Below, in pieces: positions 8,085-17,401 of a stretch of DNA of 64,000 nt. Within the stretch, counting starts at the first letter, position 1, and each line of letters opens with the position of its first letter. A program made the position numbers and the translations under genes. The DNA lies in contig UBQX01000027.1 of the NCBI GenBank assembly GCA_900467685.1, positions 1-64,000 on the forward strand, written 5' to 3'. Below the pieces are notes generated by a model, which was not told the origin of the DNA, made no database searches, and saw nothing but the letters and a program-made list of their open reading frames with translations. Source of the DNA: Hyphomicrobiales bacterium. Its GTDB lineage: Bacteria; Pseudomonadota; Alphaproteobacteria; Rhizobiales; Rhizobiaceae.

Positions 8085-9974
8085 TCAGAATGCCTGCCCG
8101 ATGCCGGCATAGATGCCGAATGTGCTGCCACCGGGATAGCGCCGAAGCGGCACGGCGACGTCGAGGCGAATGGGGCCGAAAGGCGTTGCATAACGCAGAC
8201 CGACGCCCGCCCCCGCCCGCAGATCGGAGAAATTCGGCGCACTGCTGGATGAGACAGTGCCGAAATCGAGGAACGGAACGACACCGATCGTGTCCGTCAC
8301 CTTGAGCCGCGCCTCGACTGAAGCAGTCACATAGGAGCGCCCGCCCAGCGGATTGTTGGCAACATCGCGCGGCGAGATGCCCTGATAGGCATAGCCGCGC
8401 ACGGAGCCGCCGCCGCCCGCGTAGAAGCGGCGCGTCGCGGGGATGTCGGCGAGGCTTCGTCCACCGACGAGCGTGCCGACGGCAATCTTGCCGGCAAGGA
8501 CCGGGCCATCGTCGCCGACCTGGCGATAGGCGGAGATCGCACCCTCGGCGCTGACAAAGGTTGTCTTGCTGTAAACACCGAAGCTGGGCCGCAGTGTCAG
8601 AGATGCGCGATAGCCCGTCGTCGGATCGAACTTGTCATCGGTCGTGTCGCGGGTCCAGCCCAGCGGCACCGAAGCCGTGAGATAGCGATTGTCGCCGTAG
8701 ACATCCTTCGCCTGGGTCCAGTCGAGTGCAAGACCGGCGGAAAGCTTGTCCTGATCGGTCAGATCATAAGTGACGCCGACTGAGCCGGAAAGCACCTTGG
8801 CGTCATAGCTCGCCGTGTGTGTGAGGCCAGCGGAAAAATTCGCGGTGAAAGTCGTTGCCGGCCCGAAGGCGCCGGGCTTCGCAAAGGCAATGGCCGTCGA
8901 ATAGTCCAGCTTCTTGAAGTCGCGCGTCTGGCCAAGCCGGTTGACGGAGCCGGAAATCTTCAACGACTCGGCATTGCCGAAGAGGTTACGATGTCCCCAG
9001 TAGCCCTGGATCCCGACGCCATCGATCGTCGAATATTGAATGCCGGCTCCGAAATAGCGCTGCTTGCCCTCGGTGACATCGATCTTGATCGGGATGGTCC
9101 CATCGGGCGCGAGTTGCTTGCCCTCGGTGACGGCCACGGTCGAGAAGGTGCCGAGTTCACGAAGTCGCTTGGCCGCACGCTTCAGCCGGTCGGGCGCATA
9201 GGGTTCTCCGGGGCGCAGGTCAGACCATTCGGACACGAACTCCGGGTTGACTTCCGACGCACCGTTGACAGACACCTGACCGAGCGGAGCAACAGGCCCA
9301 GACTGCACGGCGAGGGTCACATCCACCCGATTTGTCGCATGATCGGCAATCACGGTGCGTTCGGTCACCCGCGCCAGCGGTCTGCCTTCGGCTTTAAGAT
9401 CCGTCACGATCTTGGCGGAGGCGTTGAGGATCGCCTGCGACCCCGCATTACTACCCGCGACGAGCCCGTAAGCTGCAGGATCGAGCTTGCCAGCATCATC
9501 CTTCAGGATCACCCGGCCGAGCGTGAACACCGGCCCAACAGTGACGGAAATGGTAACGGGAACTGCGGCACCACGGGGGAAGGACGGCAGGGCCGGCAGC
9601 TTGTCGACCTCAATCCCGTTGACCTTGACGGTGACCACCGCGCCATAGCGCGCCTTCTCGTAAAGAAGTGCGACCAGTCGGTCGCGATCATCCTTGGCCT
9701 TCACCACCAGCCCGAAATCGCCGTCGACGGGCTTCGACTGGTCCTGGATCAGCGCCGACTGCTCATCCAGAGCTTGCTGCAGCTCGGCATCGTCGGCCGT
9801 CAGCGTTGCAGAATAGCGCACCGGGTCAGCGATCTGGGCATCCTTCTCTTCGGCCCCAAACAGATGAATCCCAAACAGCTCGAATGCCCCCGCCCTCTGC
9901 GGCTGGACCGCGAAGGTGATGGCTGCAACAGTTGCAGCCGCGAAGGCTCCCCATTGCCGGTACACTGAACTCAT
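8085..9974 (-). CDS. tamA: TamA, Omp85-family outer-membrane translocase
   Basis: A 629-residue Omp85-superfamily protein. The N-terminus is a signal peptide with likely cleavage after QRAGA (about residue 30). POTRA domains follow in the first half (VNGIEVDKLP, GQVSVNGASEVNPEF). A 16-strand barrel forms the rest, with the conserved VRGY motif of loop 6 near residue 525 and a terminal aromatic residue (IGQAF). It pairs with the adjacent tamB. Starts at 9974, 9986 and 10016 are all open; GGAG upstream and the signal peptide shape favour 9974, though the choice is not certain. Confidence 0.94.
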   Translation of the reverse strand: MSSVYRQWGAFAAATVAAITFAVQPQRAGAFELFGIHLFGAEEKDAQIADPVRYSATLTADDAELQQALDEQSALIQDQSKPVDGDFGLVVKAKDDRDRLVALLYEKARYGAVVTVKVNGIEVDKLPALPSFPRGAAVPVTISVTVGPVFTLGRVILKDDAGKLDPAAYGLVAGSNAGSQAILNASAKIVTDLKAEGRPLARVTERTVIADHATNRVDVTLAVQSGPVAPLGQVSVNGASEVNPEFVSEWSDLRPGEPYAPDRLKRAAKRLRELGTFSTVAVTEGKQLAPDGTIPIKIDVTEGKQRYFGAGIQYSTIDGVGIQGYWGHRNLFGNAESLKISGSVNRLGQTRDFKKLDYSTAIAFAKPGAFGPATTFTANFSAGLTHTASYDAKVLSGSVGVTYDLTDQDKLSAGLALDWTQAKDVYGDNRYLTASVPLGWTRDTTDDKFDPTTGYRASLTLRPSFGVYSKTTFVSAEGAISAYRQVGDDGPVLAGKIAVGTLVGGRSLADIPATRRFYAGGGGSVRGYAYQGISPRDVANNPLGGRSYVTASVEARLKVTDTIGVVPFLDFGTVSSSSAPNFSDLRAGAGVGLRYATPFGPIRLDVAVPLRRYPGGSTFGIYAGIGQAF

Positions 9975-10237
9975 TTCCGGCTCCATCGCTTCGAAGGCGA
10001 GTGAAGAAATACGCATCCGGCCCGCAGATCAGGCCGGAAAAGCAAATAGTCACTCGGACCATAAGGTCCGTCCGTTACAATTCTGTTAGCCATAACCGAC
10101 ATGACAGAACTATATACGAAGCCGCTTCATTGAGAACCCTTCCCTTCAAGCTTGCGCCGGGCTGCGTTTTTCGTGCCACAGCCAGTCTGGCAGCAGGGAG
10201 GATCGGAAATGAGTTTCGGGAGCGTAGGAGGAAGGAA

Positions 10238-10591
10238 TCAGGTTTTCACCATCGATGCGCCGGGCTTGCAGAACATCGAATAGAGTGCATCCACAATGCC
10301 CGATACATCGGGATTGGCGATACTGTAGAAGATCTGGCGGCCCTCGCGGCGGGTCTCGACCACGTTTTCATGGCGCAGCCGCGCCAGTTGTTGCGAGACA
10401 ACCGCCTGCTGCAGACCCAGGATCGTCTCTATCTCCGTGACAGACTTCTCGCCTTCCGAAAGGATGCAGAGAATCATCAAGCGCGCCTCGTGCGAGATCG
10501 CCTTGAGAAAGTCACTCGCCTGAGACGCCTTTTCCGCGAATGTCAGCAGCTCGTCACTCGACGAACCCGGTTTCATCTGTAGCACTGGCAT
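10238..10591 (-). CDS. ArsR-family regulator of the BigR/SqrR (persulfide-sensing) type
   Basis: A 117-residue winged-HTH protein with the ArsR fold: SHEARLMILCILSEGEKSV (helix 2), LQQAVVSQQLARLR (recognition helix) and the wing VVETRREGRQIFYSI. Cysteines occur at residues 42 and 108, the same places as the two redox cysteines that form a disulfide or tetrasulfide in BigR and SqrR. I therefore infer sensing of reactive sulfur species rather than metal; the metal-binding motif ELCVCDL of classical ArsR is absent. The ATG at 10591 has AAAGGGA upstream; a GTG at 10606 is the alternative. No persulfide dioxygenase or rhodanese gene is adjacent. It is separate from tamA (263-base gap). Confidence 0.85.
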   Translation of the reverse strand: MPVLQMKPGSSSDELLTFAEKASQASDFLKAISHEARLMILCILSEGEKSVTEIETILGLQQAVVSQQLARLRHENVVETRREGRQIFYSIANPDVSGIVDALYSMFCKPGASMVKT

Positions 10592-10647
10592 CGCATTCCC
10601 TTTCACCCATCAGCCGCCCGGCAATGCCGGACTATGATTTCCAGGTC

Positions 10648-10653
10648 ATTATA
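10648..10653 (-). promoter_or_regulatory. Consensus -10 box upstream of the BigR-like gene
   Basis: On the reverse strand the sequence reads TATAAT, 57 bases before the ATG. It lies in an AT-rich stretch (about 10640-10760) with dyads such as GAATAT-N6-ATATTC at 10740-10757, which suits operator sites of ArsR-type repressors and possible autoregulation. The best -35 (TTGAAT) is too far upstream for ideal spacing, so the promoter call is tentative. Confidence 0.45.
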
Positions 10654-10810
10654 TAGAATATGTCCTATTTATTTTTATTCAACTCGCGTGGCCGAAATTT
10701 GGTAACGCGCATCTTAACCTTTTGAAAATTAGTTATTCAGAATATATCAACATATTCACGTCTCGACCTGTCTATGCGTCGCTCGAACTTCCCAGCCTGG
10801 ATTTTGTTCC

Positions 10811-10850
10811 AAAAAAATAAACGCCCCGCTCAAAAAAAAGCGAGGCGCTA
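10811..10850 (-). terminator. Terminator of the atpHAGDC operon
   Basis: On the reverse strand, GCGCCTCGCT, a T8 loop region and GAGCGGGGCG are followed by TTTATTTTTTT. The hairpin starts 27 bases after the atpC stop and is a clear Rho-independent terminator. Confidence 0.9.
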
Positions 10851-10876
10851 TTAAGCCGTTGGAGTTACTCCGGAAA

Positions 10877-11281
10877 TCAGCCGGAAATTGCTCCACGAAG
10901 TTCGCTCAGCTGGAAGATGAAATCTTCAATCGCGCTGCGATGTTCATGATGCTCGGCATTGGAGAGTTCGGTGCGCGCGGCCTCGATGCGGCTCTCCAGC
11001 GTTGCTGCATTCAGCTCGTCCATGTGAACGGCCGACTCGGCAAGCAGGGTGCAGCCCGTCGGCAGGATATCGGCAAATCCGCCGAACACGACGAACTTGT
11101 CTTCTGCGCCGTCAGCCTTGGTCAGCTTGACGACACCGGCCTTCACCGTCGTCATCACGGGCGCGTGGCTCGCCATAACGGTCAGTTCGCCATCGGTGCC
11201 CGGAATGACAACCGCCGTCACATCGGCGGAAACCAGCAGCCGCTCCGGCGAAACGAGTTCGAAATTGAAGCTTTCAGCCAT
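10877..11281 (-). CDS. atpC: ATP synthase F1 epsilon subunit
   Basis: A 134-residue protein, the usual length in rhizobia. Epsilon is part of the central stalk and can inhibit ATP hydrolysis. It shows the N-terminal beta-sandwich start (FNFELVSPERLLVS), VVIPGTDGELTVMASHAPV and the GGFADI region, followed by a two-helix C-terminus (LESRIEAARTELSNAEH). It is the last gene of the operon, 76 bases after atpD, and is followed by a strong terminator. Confidence 0.97.
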   Translation of the reverse strand: MAESFNFELVSPERLLVSADVTAVVIPGTDGELTVMASHAPVMTTVKAGVVKLTKADGAEDKFVVFGGFADILPTGCTLLAESAVHMDELNAATLESRIEAARTELSNAEHHEHRSAIEDFIFQLSELRGAISG

Positions 11282-11357
11282 GGCTTTTCACTTTTCCATT
11301 ACGAAAGAAAACGCACGGCGCATGTCTCTTTGACATGCGCCGCCGCGTAGGGGTGGA

Positions 11358-12806
<1,449 letters not shown>

Positions 12807-13679
12807 TTAGAGCGCTTCGGCGCCCGAAATGATTTCAATCAGTTCCTTGGTGATCTGAGCCTGGCGCTGACGGTTGTACTTGAGCGTCAGCTTGTTGATC
12901 ATCTCACCTGCGTTGCGCGTCGCGTTGTCCATCGCGCTCATCTTGGCGCCCATTTCACCGGCGACATTCTCGAGCAGCGCCCGGAATATCTGGACCGAAA
13001 TGTTGCGCGGAATGAGATCCGCCAGGATCGCGCCGGCATCCGGCTCGTATTCGTAGATGGCTTCGCTCGAACCTGCAGCTTCAACAGCAGGAACGGCAGC
13101 CGGAATGAGCTGCTGCGCGGTCGGAATCTGGCTGATTACCGACTTGAACTCGGAATAGAACAGCGTGCAGACGTCGAACTCGCCCTTGTTGAAGAGCGAA
13201 ATGACCTTCTTGCCAATCTGGTCGGCATTTTCGAAACCGACCTTCTTAACGTCGCGCAGCTCCGTGCGCTCGACGATGAGCGACGCGAAATCACGGCGAA
13301 GGATGTCATACCCCTTCTTGCCGACGCAGTAGATCTTGACCGTCTTGCCTTCCGACAGAAGCTTGCGGGTATGGTCGCGGGCGAGACGCGCAATCTGCGA
13401 GTTGAAACCGCCGCAAAGGCCACGTTCCGCCGTGCAGACGACCAGGAGATGAACCTGGTCGTTGCCCGTGCCGGTCATCAGACGCGGCGCTTCATCCGTC
13501 CCGGCCTGCGCGATGTTTGCAAGCACCGCGCTCATCCGCTGCGAATACGGGCGGGCGGCCTCGGCCGCCTCCTGCGCACGCCGAAGCTTCGCCGCAGCGA
13601 CCATTTTCATCGCCTTGGTGATCTTCTGCGTCGCCTTGACGGAGGCGATCCGGTTTTTCAGATCCTTAAGTGAAGGCAT
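12807..13679 (-). CDS. atpG: ATP synthase F1 gamma subunit
   Basis: A 290-residue central-stalk rotor protein. The N-terminal helix begins [27 protein letters not shown]-like, shown here by the segments [17 protein letters not shown] and AAAKLRRAQ. The C-terminal helix contains [14 protein letters not shown] and [17 protein letters not shown], the standard rotor signature. It lies between atpA (31-base gap) and atpD (24-base gap). Confidence 0.97.
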   Translation of the reverse strand: MPSLKDLKNRIASVKATQKITKAMKMVAAAKLRRAQEAAEAARPYSQRMSAVLANIAQAGTDEAPRLMTGTGNDQVHLLVVCTAERGLCGGFNSQIARLARDHTRKLLSEGKTVKIYCVGKKGYDILRRDFASLIVERTELRDVKKVGFENADQIGKKVISLFNKGEFDVCTLFYSEFKSVISQIPTAQQLIPAAVPAVEAAGSSEAIYEYEPDAGAILADLIPRNISVQIFRALLENVAGEMGAKMSAMDNATRNAGEMINKLTLKYNRQRQAQITKELIEIISGAEAL

Positions 13680-13710
13680 CCGTTTCCGTCCTAACTACTG
13701 GAACCCCTGA

Positions 13711-15240
13711 TCAGGCGAAAGACTTGGAGAAGGCGTCGAGTGCCGCCTTCAGCTTGCCCTTCGTGTCGTCGCTGATCGCCTTTTCGGTGCGGATCGCGTC
13801 GAGGATGTCCTTGCCTTCCGAGCGGAGGTACGACAGGAAGCCCTGTTCGAACTTGCCGACCTGCGGAAGCGGCAGCTTGTCGAGATAACCGTTCACACCA
13901 GCGAAGATCACCGCAACCTGCTCTTCCGTCTTCAGCGGCGAGAACTGCGGCTGCTTCAGGAGTTCGGTCAGGCGTGCACCGCGGTTCAGCAGGCGCTGCG
14001 TTGCAGCGTCGAGGTCCGAACCGAACTGTGCGAAGGCGGCCATTTCGCGATACTGGGCGAGTTCACCCTTGATCGAGCCGGCAACCTGCTTCATCGCCTT
14101 GATCTGAGCGGACGAACCAACTCGGGAAACCGACAGACCGACGTTAACGGCCGGGCGGATACCCTGGAAGAAGAGGTCCGTTTCAAGGAAGATCTGGCCG
14201 TCGGTGATCGAGATCACGTTGGTCGGAATGAAGGCCGAAACGTCGTTACCCTGGGTTTCGATGACCGGCAGCGCCGTCAGCGAACCGGCGCCACGCTCGT
14301 CGGAGAGCTTTGCAGCGCGCTCGAGGAGACGCGAGTGGAGATAGAAGACGTCGCCCGGATAGGCTTCGCGGCCCGGCGGGCGGCGCAGCAGAAGCGACAT
14401 CTGGCGATAGGAAACGGCCTGCTTGGACAGGTCGTCATAACCGATCAGCGCATGCTGGCCGTTGTCGCGGAAGTATTCGCCCATGGCGCAACCAGCGAAC
14501 GGTGCCAGGAACTGCATCGGAGCCGGGTCCGAAGCGGTTGCGGCAACGATGATCGAGTACTGCAGTGCGCCGCGCTCTTCGAGAACCTTCACGAACTGGG
14601 CAACCGTCGAACGCTTCTGGCCGACTGCGACATAGACGCAATACAGCTTTTCGCCGTCCGGACCATTGTCGTGAATGGCCTTCTGGTTGAGGATCGTGTC
14701 GAGAATGATGGCAGTCTTGCCCGTCTGACGGTCGCCGATGACGAGCTCGCGCTGGCCACGACCGACCGGGATAAGCGCGTCGATTGCCTTCAGGCCCGTC
14801 GACATCGGCTCATGAACCGACTTGCGCGGGATGATGCCCGGCGCCTTCACGTCAACGCGCGAACGGCGCGTTGCGTTGATCGGGCCCTTGCCGTCGATCG
14901 GGTTGCCGAGCGCGTCAACGACGCGGCCAAGCAGTTCCGGACCAACCGGCACGTCCACGATCGTGCCCGTGCGCTTGACGGTGTCGCCTTCCTTGATGTC
15001 GCGGTCGGCGCCGAAGATAACCACGCCGACATTGTCGGCTTCGAGGTTGAGCGCCATGCCGCGAATGCCGCCGGGAAACTCGACCATTTCGCCGGCCTGA
15101 ACATTGTCGAGGCCGTAAACGCGGGCGATACCGTCACCGACGGAGAGAACCTGACCAACTTCGGAAACTTCAGCTTCCTTGCCGAAATTTTTGATTTGAT
15201 CTTTCAGAATTGCGGAAATTTCCGCGGCGCGGATGTCCAT
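13711..15240 (-). CDS. atpA: ATP synthase F1 alpha subunit
   Basis: The 509-residue non-catalytic nucleotide-binding subunit of F1. Walker A GDRQTGKT is at 169-176. [20 protein letters not shown] and the arginine-finger region ([10 protein letters not shown]) are intact. The ATG overlaps the last base of the atpH stop codon (TGATG), so translation is coupled. Confidence 0.98.
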   Translation of the reverse strand: MDIRAAEISAILKDQIKNFGKEAEVSEVGQVLSVGDGIARVYGLDNVQAGEMVEFPGGIRGMALNLEADNVGVVIFGADRDIKEGDTVKRTGTIVDVPVGPELLGRVVDALGNPIDGKGPINATRRSRVDVKAPGIIPRKSVHEPMSTGLKAIDALIPVGRGQRELVIGDRQTGKTAIILDTILNQKAIHDNGPDGEKLYCVYVAVGQKRSTVAQFVKVLEERGALQYSIIVAATASDPAPMQFLAPFAGCAMGEYFRDNGQHALIGYDDLSKQAVSYRQMSLLLRRPPGREAYPGDVFYLHSRLLERAAKLSDERGAGSLTALPVIETQGNDVSAFIPTNVISITDGQIFLETDLFFQGIRPAVNVGLSVSRVGSSAQIKAMKQVAGSIKGELAQYREMAAFAQFGSDLDAATQRLLNRGARLTELLKQPQFSPLKTEEQVAVIFAGVNGYLDKLPLPQVGKFEQGFLSYLRSEGKDILDAIRTEKAISDDTKGKLKAALDAFSKSFA

Positions 15241-15806
15241 CAGCCAACCTCTTTCAGTGCAAGCTTAAGAGTAGAAAGTTTGGTGCGAAGGGAAGTATCG
15301 ATCTGACGCGATCCGACCTTCACGATCAATCCACCAAGGATAGAAGGATCGACGGTGACATTGATTGTCACGTCTTTGCCGGTGACGCCCTTCAGCGTCG
15401 CCTTCAATTCGTTTTCCTGCTCGGACGTCAGCACATGCGCGCTCGTAACGTCGGCAGTAATTTCGCCGCGGTTGCGCGCAACGATCTGGAAATAGGACTT
15501 GATCATGCCAGGGATGGCAAAAAGCCGGCGATTGGACGCAGCGACCTTGATGAAGTTCGCCGTCAGGCCGGAAATGCCGGCCTTTTCGAGAACTGCAGCA
15601 ACCGCGCGCAGCTGATCTTCAGCCGAAAAGACCGGGCTCTCGATGAAGCGCTTGAGATCGGCGCTCTCATTGATCATGGTCTGGAAACCGGCAAGCTCTG
15701 CGCCGATCTGATCGACCGAACGCGCCTCCGAGGCCAGCTCGTAAAGCGAAGAGGCGTATCTTTCCGCTACACCGGAAACAGTCTGGGATGTGTCTGCCAC
15801 GGGCAC
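15240..15806 (-). CDS. atpH: ATP synthase F1 delta subunit
   Basis: Delta (OSCP) fastens the F1 head to the peripheral stalk. With the GTG start at 15806 the protein begins (M)[23 protein letters not shown] and is 188 residues, the usual size in rhizobia. An ATG at 15836 would add ten residues of unconserved sequence and cannot be excluded. The C-terminal signature [19 protein letters not shown]-type is present ([14 protein letters not shown]). It is the first gene of the operon; the F0 genes are elsewhere in the genome, as usual in alphaproteobacteria. Confidence 0.94.
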   Translation of the reverse strand: MPVADTSQTVSGVAERYASSLYELASEARSVDQIGAELAGFQTMINESADLKRFIESPVFSAEDQLRAVAAVLEKAGISGLTANFIKVAASNRRLFAIPGMIKSYFQIVARNRGEITADVTSAHVLTSEQENELKATLKGVTGKDVTINVTVDPSILGGLIVKVGSRQIDTSLRTKLSTLKLALKEVG

Positions 15807-16040
15807 AAACTTCTCTTCATTGATCCCCAAGGTCATGCCAAGGCTGTAGCTTCGGCTAACCCCGTGAATCTATTGCCAATTGACTCAGATTTCGCGGGTC
15901 GTGGACCCAATTCCCCCTGAATTTCGCGGTGGCTTTAGCATAGGATGTCAGGACTCGCAACACGCCCAAGGAACCGAAAGGACAGATAAAGACATGATTC
16001 GACAAATTTCTGCGCCACTCTTCGAAGCAGCAGCAAAAGA

Positions 16041-16829
16041 TCAGAAATAACCGAAAACATGACCGAGAAAGATCGCGGCGCCCGCAATCGTCACCAGGAG
16101 AGCAATCACCTGGAAAACGTATCGTCCAGTTTCAAAAATCAGCGAAAGTATACGTCCGAAGATTGACAGCGCGAGCGCCGAGCCAAGGGCGAGTTCGCAC
16201 ATGGGATTGCTCGCCAGAACAGTCACGCCGCCTGCTCCGATCAGCATGCCGCCAAGGGCCCGCACGGAGGCGATGACACGGCTGCGTCCCTCGCCGATCG
16301 AAAGGCCGGCCAGCATCATCATGAGCCCCGGCCCGAACATGCAGATCGCACCAATGCCGGCAGTGACGGCCGCCGCCACGAAGACGATGAAGGCGGAGGG
16401 ATCCTCCGGCATCTGGAAACCGATATCGCCGGTCCAGACATCGAAGAGCCAGTAAAGCCCGGCGGCTGCAAGCGCCGCTTGCAGGAGCAGGAACAGGAAG
16501 TTGAACAGCCCGTTGGAGCGATCCGACGCCGACATCATGGAGAGGAGACGACCGAAGGCTGCCAGCGCCCAGGCGGTGCCGATCATCACGTAGATGACCG
16601 GCTGATCGAACAGGAACCCGGCAAGGCCGAGACCGGCCAGAAAGGCTCCGATCGGACGAAGCTCACCAACCGCACCTTCGCGCCCCTCGCGGGCAGCAAA
16701 GCCCCACCATGCGCCAATCTGTCGCGCCAGCACCATGAGTGCCAGACCCAGCAGCAGCGTCAGCACCGCCGACAGCATGGCCGCCTGCGCACCCGGCGCG
16801 CTGGGAATAGGTGGGATCGTCAGTTCCAT
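16041..16829 (-). CDS. Membrane protein with internal duplication (DUF4345-like), function unknown
   Basis: A 262-residue protein with seven to eight predicted membrane segments. Two halves resemble each other: residues 59-99 (PIGAFLAGLG ... AALAAFGRLLS pattern, ending AFGRLLSMMS) and 191-231 (ALGGMLIGAG ... ending IFGRILSLIF), 132 residues apart. Each half has the R-x-x-G-G...G-R-x-L-S pattern I associate with DUF4345 proteins. No catalytic motif is evident. It stands alone between the ATP synthase operon and a pentapeptide-repeat gene; there is no operon partner closer than 127 bases. Confidence 0.7.
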   Translation of the reverse strand: MELTIPPIPSAPGAQAAMLSAVLTLLLGLALMVLARQIGAWWGFAAREGREGAVGELRPIGAFLAGLGLAGFLFDQPVIYVMIGTAWALAAFGRLLSMMSASDRSNGLFNFLFLLLQAALAAAGLYWLFDVWTGDIGFQMPEDPSAFIVFVAAAVTAGIGAICMFGPGLMMMLAGLSIGEGRSRVIASVRALGGMLIGAGGVTVLASNPMCELALGSALALSIFGRILSLIFETGRYVFQVIALLVTIAGAAIFLGHVFGYF

Positions 16830-16956
16830 GGGTCCGCCCCTCGATCACTCCGCCATCACACGGAAGGCATTCACAAAATCGAGCGGCCCTTATGGCACAA
16901 GCTTTTAAGGCCCGAAATCACCGCTTGACCCTTTGCGCACAGGAAATTGCGCTGCT

Positions 16957-17322
16957 TCAGGCGGGCTTTCCTTCTGCGTGCGGATCTTTGGTACCACTAT
17001 GGGTCTCTTTCCACAGTGCCAGCATGGCCTCGACGTCCACTCCGTCGATGGTAAAGCCCTGCATGCGGGAGCCCGTAATGGCGGCGCCGGCAAGGTTGAC
17101 ATCGCTGATGACAGCGCCGGAGACATTTGCATTGCTCAGCGTCCAACCCGACAGGTTGGCATCAGCCATCTTCCAGCCGGAAAGGTTGACGTTCTTGAGC
17201 GTCGCCCCCGACAGGTTGATGTCGTCAAAACGGCAACCGGCGAGAACGCTGCGTTCAAAGGCCGACCCCGAAAGGTCGGAACTGTGGACCATGAGACGGT
17301 CATTCTGGTTCTTGATCTGCAT
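16957..17322 (-). CDS. Pentapeptide-repeat protein
   Basis: A 121-residue protein. Residues of about 15-95 form tandem A(D/N)LXX-type repeats (DLSGS, NLSGA, NLSGW, NLSGW, NVSGA, NLAGA), which build a right-handed quadrilateral beta-helix. The last 25 residues are non-repetitive (VEAMLALWKETHSG). The ATG at 17322 follows AGGAGAGGGAG; an upstream ATG at 17346 is less likely. There is no signal peptide, so it is cytoplasmic. The partner and role are unknown. It lies just downstream of priA, in the same direction, behind a ~80-base gap. Confidence 0.85.
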   Translation of the reverse strand: MQIKNQNDRLMVHSSDLSGSAFERSVLAGCRFDDINLSGATLKNVNLSGWKMADANLSGWTLSNANVSGAVISDVNLAGAAITGSRMQGFTIDGVDVEAMLALWKETHSGTKDPHAEGKPA

Positions 17323-17401
17323 GCGGCGCTCCCTCTCCTTATACAAGCTGCGCGATCACGTGCGCCAAACATCTCATAGCTGTATGACGGCAAGGCCGCA
17401 A

